Positions 13,301-25,300 of a stretch of 64,000 nucleotides of DNA are shown in pieces. A program made the translations under genes and the position numbers. The notes under the pieces were generated by a model. The model saw only the letters and a program-made list of their open reading frames with translations. It was not told the origin of the DNA and ran no database searches. The stretch is from Branchiostoma floridae (Eukaryota; Chordata; Leptocardii; Amphioxiformes; Branchiostomatidae), in NCBI RefSeq assembly GCF_000003815.2, contig NC_049986.1, positions 12,655,876 to 12,719,875 of the forward strand. Direction: 5' to 3'. Every line of letters begins with the position of its first letter. Positions within the stretch are counted from its first letter, which is position 1.

Positions 13301-16300
13301 ATGGACAGACTGTTAATGTCCTGATCGATTCTGGGGCCGATGTATCGATCATTAGCAAGGACGCATTTGGGCACTTGTTCGCATCAAACCCGCCGCCGCT
13401 AGCACCGTATTTGGGCCAGCCTCTATTAAGTGTTGCGGGCGATCGCCTGAAAGTGGCCGGTACAGCGAAGATTGTTTTGGAAATTTCAGACCAGCCGTTT
13501 CCGACTGAATTCTTAGTCTGTGAAAACACGGCCACTGGGCTATTGGTAGGGACAGATTTTCTGACCGAGTTCGACTGTGAGGTTTCGATGCGTCATCAGA
13601 CTTTGACACTACGTGGTTGCGAGGGAGATGTGGTAGTTTCCATCAAGCGCAAGGCGAGTTATAAAGTGCAGCGTGTTGTGACGTACAAGGCGTGTTATGT
13701 GGCAGGGCGGACAGCGCAGCTGGTGCCCGGTACCCTGAAAAAACGGGACAAGACCACATGTCCACTGCAAGGTATAGTCCAACCTGCACAGTCGCTCGAC
13801 CAGCTTGGCTTGCTTGGCGAACTTTCCGCACACTCACCCTATGAGCGAAACAAAACCCGAGTGTTCCTAGTTAATGAAAGCCCGGAACCAGTGATCATTC
13901 CTAAGGGTACTGTCATAGGGACTTTTCATCCCATTGAAAATGGCATGCCTTCCTGTGGTACGTTGTCTGTGGCGGCAACTACCTCTTTTGACATCGAGTC
14001 ACAGGCCCCTGTTGCTGACTCGACATTTGACGCTCCTTTGGCAAGGTCACCTGCAGAAGTTCGGGCAGAACTGGAGCCCCTTTTCGATTTAAGCCACATT
14101 TCGGACAGGTCACACAAAGAGCAACTGTTAGATCTCCTCGTGAAGTATGAGGATATCTTTTCACGAAACCAGGAAGACATGGGCATGACCAGTAAAGCTA
14201 CTCACCAAATCGACACTGGTGACGCCCCTCCGGTTCGGTTACCGCCCCGCCGCGTTTCCCCCCAGGCGAAGGAGACAATTGGTCAGGAATTGGATAAACT
14301 GACCCGATTAGGCTTCATAGAGGAATCGACCTCGCCTTGGGGAGCCCCCGTTGTGCTTGTCAATAAAAAAGACGGTACAAAGCGAATGTGTGTTGACTAC
14401 CGAGGTTTGAACAATGTCACCAAGAAATCGTCTTGGCCATTGCCGCGCATAGACGACACTCTTGATGCGCTGTCAGGCTCCCAACTGTTCTCCACGTTAG
14501 ACTTAAGAGCGGCGTATATGCAGGTTCCTCTAGAGGAAGCGGCAAGGGAAAAGACCGCATTTACAACCCCGTTTGGCTTGTTCCAATACAAACGGCTTCC
14601 GTTCGGCCTCTGTTCGGCTCCCTCTACTTTTGCGAGGTTAATGGAGAACGTGTTGCGTGGCCTACAGCCTCATGTGTGTATGGCATACTTGGATGATAAT
14701 ATCGTTCACTCCGATGACGCAATTGCCAACCACCTTGCGAACCTAGAGGCTGTGTTCCAGCGCTATCGCGAAGCGAATCTTAAGCTCAATCCTGAGAAGT
14801 GCATGTTCCTCGTCACTGAAGTCGAGTTCCTCGGCCACGTCATTTCAGGCACAGGCGTGCGTACCGACCCCAAAAAGGTTAGCGCTGCAGCAGAATGGCC
14901 TACGCCGCGCACTGTGCGTCAGGTACAACAATTCCTGGGCTTTGCGAACTACTATAGGCGTTTCATACAAGATTTCGCCAAAAAGGCCAAACCGCTAACG
15001 TCATTGACGCGCAAAAACACTCGCTTCAAGTGGACAGAGGAATGCGACAATGCTTTCCGCGAGCTCAAGCAGCACTTAGTGTCGGCACCTATCCTGGCCT
15101 ATCCTGACTTCTCAAAGCCCTTCATTGTTGACACAGATGCATCTGATGTTGGTATTGGAGGAGTGCTGAGCCAAAAGCAGGACGGTCTTGAGAGGGTAAT
15201 CGCATATTACAGCCGTTCTCTAACGCCTGTTGAGCAGCGCTACTGCGTGCATAGACGCGAAATGCTAGCAGCGGTAGAATTTATCACAAAGCACGAGTGC
15301 TACTTGCAAGGCGATGATGAGTTCTTGTTGCGAACAGATCACAGCGCACTACAGTACTTGATGAAGATGAAAAACCCATCAAGTCAATACGCGCGCTGGT
15401 TATTGCGTTTGGCCACGTACAAGTTCCACATCGAGCACAGGCCGGGAGCCAGCCATGGCAACGCTGACGGTTTAAGTAGAGGGCCCTGTTCCCAGTGCAA
15501 GAAAAGCGACTCGGAGGACAGTGAGCCAGTTAGGGTTTTCGCAGCTCGGCAGGCTGATCCAGATGGGCTCAACCCGATCCCTGCCTTGTCTCAAAATGAG
15601 ATTAGACGAGCCCAGCGTGCTGACCCGACTTTGGCTTGCCTCGTATTGGACGTGCAAAGAGGCACTAAACCCGATAATCTCGGCCTCCAAAGGCTCACTC
15701 GGGAACAGCGCACGCTCTATTCTGATTGGCCATGTCTAGAATTCTGGGACGGCGTCCTGTACAGAAATTGTGATAGGAAAGATGGCCTGGGACCTCAGCT
15801 CCAACTGCTGCTCCCAAGGACGCTCGTCCCTCGCGTGCTTAAGATGGTCCATGACGAACCGCTTGGTGGTCACTTAGGCGTAGAGAAGACCCTTAATAAA
15901 CTTAGGTCTGCTTTCTACTGGCCCGGCATGCGTCACGACGTGACTGCCCACGTGTCAGGTTGTGAGACCTGCATACGGACCAAGAGCGGCAGGCGTAAAC
16001 AGAGAGCCCCCATGCAACCTAGCGCAGTCGGTTTCCCAAACCAACGAGTCGCCATGGACATAGTCGGCCCCCTTCCTAAGTCGCGTGCTGGCAATAAGTA
16101 CATTTTGGTCGCGACAGACTATTTCACGAAGTGGGTTGAGATTTTCCCCATGGAGAATGAGACGGCAGAGTCTGTAGCCAAATGTTTCTACAAAGGTTGG
16201 ATCTGCGTCCACGGTCCTCCACAGTCTCTACACACAGATCAGGGCAAGAATTTCGATTCTGTGTTGGTGAAGGACCTTTGTCGGCTAATGCAAATTCATA

Positions 16301-19300
16301 AGACTCGGACGACGCCGTATCATCCCCAGTCAGACGGTCTTGTTGAGCGCTTCAACAGGACAATGGGAAATATCTTGCGCGCCTACGTGTCGCCCACCCA
16401 GCGCGACTGGGATGAGCACTTGCCCGCGGTCAAGTACGCGTATAATACAAGTTGTCACGCGACAACCGGGTTCTCGCCCTACTTCCTGATGCACGGTCGC
16501 GAGGCACGTCTTCCCATTCATCTAATGGCGCGCATCCCTACTAACGTCGGTGAGGTTCATGAACACGTGGAGGTATTACGGAACCGCCTACCGTCTGTGT
16601 TCAAGCTTGTACAGGAGAAGACACAGCAACAGCAATGTAGACAGAAGGAGCTCTATGACAAGAAAATTCATGGCAAGCCCTATGACATTGGCGACACCGT
16701 CTTCATCCTGAACAAACAGGTACCAACGGGGCTTGCGCGGAAATTGGCGCCAAAGACTAAAGGCCCATTTGAGGTCTTGCGCCGCATTAGCGATCAGGTC
16801 TACGAAGTGCGTGGCATGAGAGGGAGGGCACAGCAGAAGGTAGTAATTGTGAGTTTTGAGAACATGATACCCTTCTCTCCCACCCAGGACGACCCGGATT
16901 ACAATCCGCGGAATGACCGACCCCGTCGGCCTGCCCGCCCTAACCGTAACCGGCGCCGAGAACCTTCCCTTTCAGAGGATCCAGTAACGTCCGGGGAAGA
17001 GTCCTCCCAGGGCACTTGTTCTGCTTCCGTTTCAGGTTCCGACCAGCAGTCTGGCGATGAAGATGACCAGGACGAGGCGACCGTCCCGAAGACACTTGTT
17101 CCGCCGAGGGAGAGACGACCAGCTGTGAGTCCAGACCAGGACGTCTCCAGTGACAGCGAAGAGGAGAGGCCTTCAACGAGCCATGCTGCTGACGTCCCGA
17201 GACCGCGACGACATCGCCGCAGACCGTCGTACCTGGAGGACTTCGCGTTGGACTCTGACTCGGATTATATAGATTTAACATAGTGTGTTATTGTTAAGCT
17301 GTGCTGAGCAAAGACAGACCACTTCGTGTCTCGCGGTTCTGATGGTGCAAATCATTCGGTTGGGTGAGCTGGTGCATTGGTTGTTGTAGATTGTATGTTG
17401 GTTCCTGTTTTGCCTGTAAATCACCGTGGCTAGGTCCCCCGGAAGTTAAGGTTAGAGTTATGAAGATTTTCTTTAGTAATAAGTACGGATGGAACTCCGG
17501 AGCTGAGATGAGAGGATGGGTAGGTATACACGTTTTCTATTATCACGCCGTAGCCATGTAAGTGAGCTCAAGTCTCCTGCTGGTGTCGTCTGCGTGCTGC
17601 GTGTCCATCTCTCGAGGAATTGGATGGGGATTTGAGTATCTAATCTCAAAGGTGATTAGCAGTAAATCTCTCCCCATACCAGGTAGTATGTGTTAAGGTT
17701 ACTTAGGTGTTTATTCGGGTAATGACGGACAAGTTTAAGTGATTGACCAGGTAGCATACATGGGATTCTACATGCCTTCTCTGCTTCTGGTTGTCTGGCC
17801 GCTTTGTCGTCTGCTATGCACCTGTCACCGCCGTACACGTTGGAATTTTGTCTCTTGCGAAGCACACATGTAAATTTTTGTCTGTATCAGACACAGTGTA
17901 ATAAAACCACATGATTATTGCTTATGTATTGCTGATGTATTGCGTACGCATTGCTTCTGTATATGTTTATCTGTATTATGCTGAACTTTTGTATTCTATT
18001 GACCATGTGCGGAATGTGAGTGGCCAATGGCTGGTGAGAGCAGTCTGATTGGTCACAGAGATTTAGATAATGCTGAAAATCTGTACTATGCTGAAATTTT
18101 TGTATTGTATGGACCATATGCGGAACGTGAGCGACCAATGGCTGGTGAGAGCAGTCCGATTGGTCACAGAGAGCTAGATAATGATATATGGCTGATATCC
18201 CACTTTTGTTATTTTATATCAACCTGTTGTATTTTTGTTACACCTCCCTTGTAATGTTATGGTATCTTAACATTTGAGGACAAATGTTCGGTGAGGGGGA
18301 GGTAGTGTAACGGCCATGACCTTTGACATATGAGATAATTAGGTAATGACTGTCTCGACCATATGAGGAGGAGCTTACATTAGCATATTAGGCAATCCCT
18401 GATTGGCTGGATGCCGACAGCATCCAACCAGCTTACCTGTGATGGGCGGAGTTATACAACCTATTGTCATGCTAGTTAACCTTAGAGAGTGTATGAGGAG
18501 ATTTAGTTAGTCGGTGCCCCAAGGACTCAGGTGAGGTTGTTTAAGTAGGGCTTCGTCCCTCTGTTGGATTGTGTACTAGTTAGTAAGTTAGACCAACTCT
18601 CTCTGTAAATATACTTAGCTCTCTGTATCATTATCCTAGACCTGTAACTGTAACTGTAACTTGCTGTAGTCCTAAGTGAAACACATTGTATTATATGTTA
18701 CTTGAGTTTAGCATAGGTTGAATAAACACGGCTCACAAATAGTAATCGACTGGTTTGGCTGAGTTCCTGATAAGTTAATATAGGACTTAGATACCAAACA
18801 ACCCGAATCGTTATACTGCCATTCCCGACCACCACTGCCGAATGCCACAGACGACTCCAGCGGGCTTCAACCTGACCCTGCCCGCAGCGTTAAACATGAG
18901 CATCCCGCTAGAGGAGGTGGAAGGCGCACAGAGACTGAGCCGGTGTAGGAGATACGACGTGACCGACCAGTTCGGTTGGCTCAACAGTACCACTACTACT
19001 AGCACCTGTACGGATGGGTGGGAGTATGACCAGAGCCAGTACCACAGCAGTATTGTCAGTCAGGTACTGTCGTCAAGTTATATGGCTATTAATTTGCTGG
19101 GCGTTCTCCCCATTACGGGCCTCCCTCCACGTACGTACCCTCCCCCATTCTCGATTCTGTCTACTAGTACTCTGTAAACACTAAATTATGGTATATACCT
19201 TCGTGGTATTTCTTGTATTGAGGGCGCAATACATCGACACGAAAAACGCCCCTGCGTGTAATCATGCATGCTGCCATTAAAATACTCCATGACGAAACAC

Positions 19301-22300
19301 TCAAAATATTCTCGTTTGTTTGGGGTAACGCATATGAGGAAAAACTTGAATATGTTGAGTGTCTCGTCATGGAGTATCTTAATGGCAGCATGCATGATTA
19401 CATGCAGGGGCGTAACTCGTGTCGATGTATACTCCCCCCTCTTGCGGAAATTGATCGAACACCATGTAAAACAGAAACACACCGAACCCGCGCCAATCAC
19501 ACCAATCATAACATCCTTCAAGTGCTTCTCTACATCTGCCAGCACTTATCTCCTCATTTTATTACAACAAAACTGACACACATTCGCTTCGCAAAATAAC
19601 ACATGTCCTTGTCCTGTCGTACAAGTCAATTCCCCCCCTATCCCCGATTTTACCTCTATCATTCGAACATTATGTAGTCTCTCACGCCACATACGTCAAC
19701 GATATCACTTAAACCATCCCCCTCCTGTTCCCTCCTATATTTTTTCAAGCCTTGCCACTTTCTTGGAATCCTCGTACCTGTTAAACTAACTTCCAGATCC
19801 TTCATCCCCTCCCCCACTATCATAAAGACCTCTCTGAGCTCTCCCCATATATTGCTCCTCTTGTTCCCCTCACCCGTTGCTCACCCCATGAAATTCTTAA
19901 CCTCCCCCTCTGGTAAATCCTTTGCTTTCTTTCCCCCCTCGTTCAACACTGAAGCGAATCTTGTTTCTCCCCTCCTTCCGCACCGTTTTTCCCCCCCCTC
20001 TTACTACTATTCACCACCTTTTGATCTGGTTTAATCCCATCCCCTCACGACCGTTAAATTGGTTTGCTCCCACCCGCCCTCCTCCCTTGGTTGCCTAGTT
20101 TTCACAAAAATCTCAAAATCCATTTTCCTCTGATACCAAGAACATTTATTATTTTCTATAACGTCCTTGCTAATACTGAGTTGGCCAATTAAAATGCCAG
20201 TGATTTTGAGGTGGCGGGACAAAAGTCATGATGAATGAAATGTCTTGCTTTAGTTTTACAAACATTGTATGTAAAACTAAAAGCAAGACATTTCAAACAT
20301 GTGCTAAAATTTGTCCAAGCACTCACAGAGATCGTGATTTTTGATACATAAACATATGCCTTCCCCCAGACGTGAATCGCGACTACTTCTTGACCAAAGC
20401 CTCTTCTTGATGAATAGATTTTCCATCACCGAGAGAGACTACTGTACTTTCCCGACCTTGGCCTCCTACAGGTCATGAATGTTGTTGGCATTCGAGATTT
20501 GAACCCATGGTCATGCATATGCATATGCCATGATGACGCGAAGTTCGTCAGAAAGGACACAACATAGCCCATAGCCCGAGTACGAGTCCTCCATGATACT
20601 AGTAGTAGTAACCGTTTGCCCAGTCTTTTCGCTTGGCTTGCTAGTACTACATGTAGTAATCACGAGCGAAAAGATTGAGCCAGTGGTTACTAATACTACA
20701 GACATGACAGAGGATGGCACCATGGGTACTTTCCAAGCAGAGGTTCGGCTCTGGCTGTTGTTTGGCGCTTTTTTAGGCGTTTTAAATTTTGTCAGGTTTT
20801 CCATTTTGTTCCGGTTTTATTATGTCCGACCGCTATAAAGAAAACGGTACAAAATTATAAAGCCCGACAAAAATGCCTAAAAGCAGGCCAAAAACAGCCG
20901 GAACCGGACCTCAGCTTGGTTACCATTAATAGTTTACCGTGGCTAAAACTAAAGAAGGAGTTTATTTTTAATTTAAAAAAAAAGTCCCTTAGCAGCACCA
21001 AGGTTATAATATATAAAGTGATAGAAAACGACGAAGGGAGAACTTAAAGAAGACAATAAGAATCGCAGAACATATGAATAAGTACCTTTTCCTGTTGGCC
21101 TTAGTCTTCAGTTTCCACAGCCTTCATACAATGGGAACAAACATTTCTATGTCTGACATTCGTTGGACCATGTTAGCACATGTATAAATCAACAGAAATA
21201 GGTTTTCCCGAGTTTTCTGAGCGCCAACATGACATGAGTCAGAGTGAGAATTGAAGATGGGTGAAATATATTTCTTAGTTCGGACCTTGGCTTAAAAAAT
21301 CTGAAGGAGAAAGTTGCTAGCGAACAGTAATTCTTCAATTCCATACAGAAGACCAAAGAGCTTCCGAAAGCTCCTTGATAACGAGATGTGGTTCTTTGTG
21401 CCTTACAGTACGACTTGGTGTGTGACAGGGCGTGGCTGAGGGAGATGGCTCAGTCCATTTTCATGGCGGGGGTGGGCCTAGGTGGGATCGTCTTTGGCTT
21501 CATGTCTGACAGGTAAGCACATTTTGAATCATGGCAATGACACAAAGATGCTTCTGTTAAACTTTAGCTTAAAATGCTCGCTGTTTAGGATATTTAAAAC
21601 ATCGGAGCTGTCCTAACAGGTACAAGTTATAGCATGCACGAAATGTGTGAAAACCACCACATCGTTAACCCTTTTGAGGCCCGCACCGACTTCGATGTCC
21701 TATAACGCCAGAACGGCTTACGCTAGAGCCACCAAATTTCGTGAGTTTTCCTAAAATATTGTTGGCAACAATTTCACGAAGTTTGACAAACTTTCCATTT
21801 TTTCGTGTTGCCATGGCAACCGTTTGTTCACAGGCAGTTTTGCCAAAAATCACTATTTTTGGTTCTAACAATGTATTTCTCACATTTATTTGCTATATTA
21901 CTGCTACTTTGTTACATAAATAAAATCTTACATTATTTAGCATATCTTTCTTAATTATATATGCATAAATTATGCTAATTTGATGACGTCATCAGCCCAA
22001 AATCCAAGATGGCGGACCGTATGGCCAGATCAAGAATAACAAGCTAATTATCTCTTAAAATTTGTAACTACCTGGTATTTTTTCATAAAAAAAACATCTA
22101 AATGAATGAATTTAGTCTATTTCCATTGCCTTTTGTGATTATTTGTTGCAAAAAAAGTATTTTTAAAAATTCAAGGTGGTGGACATAATATGGCGGAGCC
22201 CAACTCGTATCTTAGATGTGCATGACGTCATTTTATGACGTCATTTTGACGTCATTGATGTTGCTATTGGCAACACAACTCGTAATAAACATTATTATTC

Positions 22301-25300
22301 TGTTATCTGCACTTGTTGTTACATTTTCGTTGCATAACTTGAAGTTTTCTGACAATACCCCTTTTTCATGGGTCCGGCCAATATAATCAAATTGATGACG
22401 TCATAATTACGTCATCGTACGTCAACGTGACGTCAAACGTCAAACACTTGTCAGATATTATGTCGATATTATGTCCTGACCAAAAAAGCCCGGTCTGAAT
22501 AGGGTTAAACCCCTGTGTAGTGACTATCCTTGACCGTACGAAAAAAACACAGTAGACAAGCGGATTGTTTTCGGTCTGTTTGTGTATGTTTGTCTTGGTG
22601 TGTGTCCTTCATCATCATCTAGGCATGCTGGTTGCACAGATGGCCATGACTATCTTCCTCCATCCATCCCTATCCTCCATAGCCTTGGGCAGTTCTGCAG
22701 CCGAGCAGCCAGAATCATCACAAATTTGATGTACATAATTATGTTTTGCGTGGTCTACCTCTGCCTGCATGACTATGCCTGTGAGTCCACAGCGGAACGT
22801 CACTAATGATCTCATCTTTACTCCGACATGCATGACTAGCGAACCTCAGCCTTCTTTCCCGTATGACTTGAGATAACGGTGGTAGATCTCCATACAACAG
22901 TTTTTTTTTGTTGGATGTGTGTCCTTAGTTATATGAATATTGTAGAGTGACATGATGTGAAGTGGGAGATAGTGTAACCTGGAACTGGCGGGAAGTGACG
23001 GGTGATCTAATTTCCTGTATTGAAGTTCTGTTTGACAGTGGGAAAATGCATAGACAGAATCATAGAAAATTTCTACATGTTTTATGGAGGTATGATCGAT
23101 CCTCGACATCTTGGTTCAATTTCAATTTGATTCTGGCCAGAAAGCTATTACTTTAGGTTAGGGGTTCGGGTTCGGGGTGTGCGTCGGGGGTTAGAAGCTT
23201 TCTAGGAAGTACAAATGGATTCCTAAGACAGAGAAACCATAAAACAAATTGGTTCGACTTGTAAGGTATCTGAAGAGTGAAAGTAAATGGTGTGAGATAA
23301 AGGTCAGCAAAGACGTGAACGTGAGCTGAGCTGCCCTGACAAACTGCCCTGGGCTCTCATGAAGTATGGTCTGTGTTTGTCTTACACTTATTGATTTATC
23401 TGTTATCCAAGTACATGGTCAAAGTTATTAGCTTACTGATGAGTTGGCACGTTTTCACACGATTCAGTAGTGGCAAGGGTAAAGCCATCACTTCTTTCTT
23501 TCTTTCTTTTTCCCAAATCAAACATTCTAAGGACCTTTGTGAAAAAGAAAGGCATTCGCAAAGTAGCACAAACCGGCACCTTTGTCGTCTGAAACTACAA
23601 TTTCTTTTTAAATTCTGAACGGCAACTGATGCAAGGTGGCGGACAACGTCAGTGCGGTTGCCATTGGCAAAAGAAGTGTTGGCAGACCTTTATATCAATA
23701 AGAAACCCTTTTGTTTAATACCTTAAATTTCCTATTTAGACGGTTTTAGCCAATAAAATCACATCATTGACGTCATAACTACGTCATATTACATCATAAC
23801 GATATTGAAATTACGGGAAACATAACAATTTATGAGTACATCATACCCTGCAAATTTGGTGATCGTACACCAAGCCGTTTGGTAATTCCCCCCTCCCCCA
23901 GTCACAGGAATCCCAAAAAAAGCCCTGTGTATATATGGTTAAGTTAAAACGCCATTGGAAGTCGGATACTCCAATAAACAGATTCCTTTGTAGTAAAATG
24001 GACCATTGATTGAGTATCGCTCCGTAACAACAAGGTAACAAGTGTCCATGTTCAGGTCCGCACTTGGACCTGATCCTCTGAACCTGAACCAGACTGCCAG
24101 ATCTGTACTTGCATTTTCTGTACCTACACCCACATACCCTTTCTTTGATAAATTTGTGCAAGTTTTTGCATGGCAATGGCATGCAGAGTACAGGAAGTCT
24201 TTAATGCATCCCGATAAGTCGTCACAACGGTAAAAGCTCACCAGTACTATTAAAAATGTTACGATCTTAGCACTTCTCTTATGCGACAGAAATATCCCTC
24301 ACTATGCACAGAAACAATTTACGTCTCCAAGATTTTCCATATAGCTGATCCATAGTTTGCCAACGCTACTTTTATTTCCCAATATTGGTTGTATCGACAC
24401 AAACGTACTTAACTTCCATAATGGTGAGATCTGAGTTCTTCCTTTCCATACAATATAACACCGTATCATCAGTTACTGCTTGTTACCGAATATGAACATA
24501 GGAATAATCCTACAGACAGCTACGTTACTAAGTAGTATATTTTGATGTACAATCCGTTCATTGACTTGCTCCCTTTTTCGGCATTAGCAAGTTGGGCCAA
24601 GGACCTTATCCACCTGTTTAATCACTTCTGCGGCGTCCGGTCTGTCTATGTCTAACAAAGCCCTGTGGATTTGGTCGATGTTAGCTGTTGGTGTATTCTT
24701 ACTATACATGTCTAAAACCATCTCTGTGGGGTTGGGCTTGGTCTCGATGTAGCAGATGTCCTGGAAGCACAGCCCCAGTTCGTCGGCCAGCGCCCTCCAG
24801 TTGTTTCCAAAGATGGGTGCGGGAGGGTCCAGGAGGATGTTGTTGGGGTCCAATATAGCACTGCCAGCTGTGTAGAGGAACAACAAATTTCAGTCTAAGA
24901 AGATGTTTTATGATATCAAGTCAGCAAAGGTTCATCTCTTGATGCACTTTACAGTCAGTATATATAGTTTGTGGTAGCACAGACAATAAGCGTAAGCAGG
25001 AAATAGCTACGTACCTTTCTGTTTAGGCGTTTTGGTGCTCTCTTCTGTCTTCAACTGCCGGGCAATATCCCAAGATGGTTCCTGTTAAAATAAGGGGTTG
25101 TTTGTGGGTTATTCTTTACTGTAGGCATACCTTAAAAGATTAAGTAACCTATGTAAATCAACAGCAGCAGTAAACTAGAACATGCATCCAATTGCAACTT
25201 CCGGATCAGGATCGGCAAAACTGAAAACATACAAAGTGAAAGGTGGAAAACGCAGAGTACTCACATTTCCACCAAGGTCCAGATCAAAGGTTTTACCTCG

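Larger units (their letters stand above)
10486..18815 (+). mobile_element. Full-length Ty3/Gypsy-type LTR retrotransposon inserted in SLC22 exon 1
   Basis: Order: 5' LTR (10486-10995), leader, gag, pol (protease, reverse transcriptase, RNase H, integrase), 3' non-coding region, purine tract, 3' LTR (18306-18815). Integrase downstream of RT/RNase H is the Ty3/Gypsy order. A 4-bp target duplication CTGC flanks the element (10482-10485 and 18816-18819). The LTRs start TGTAACG and end CGTTATA, a 7-bp inverted pair with one mismatch. No envelope gene is seen: the 1 kb after pol has no substantial ORF. Transcription is in the same sense as the host gene. Confidence 0.97.

Noticed and set aside
12182-17281. 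Many antisense ORFs of 60-150 aa across gag and pol
   Set aside because: Shadows of the long gag/pol frames in GC-richer sequence; no domain.
17284-18305. Possible envelope gene of the LTR element
   Set aside because: The longest frame here is about 75 codons and has no signal peptide or membrane anchor; the region is repeat-containing non-coding sequence.
19186-19599. Similar ORFs on both strands of about 110 aa
   Set aside because: Both arise from the same inverted repeat (19229-19432); no domain and no splice context.
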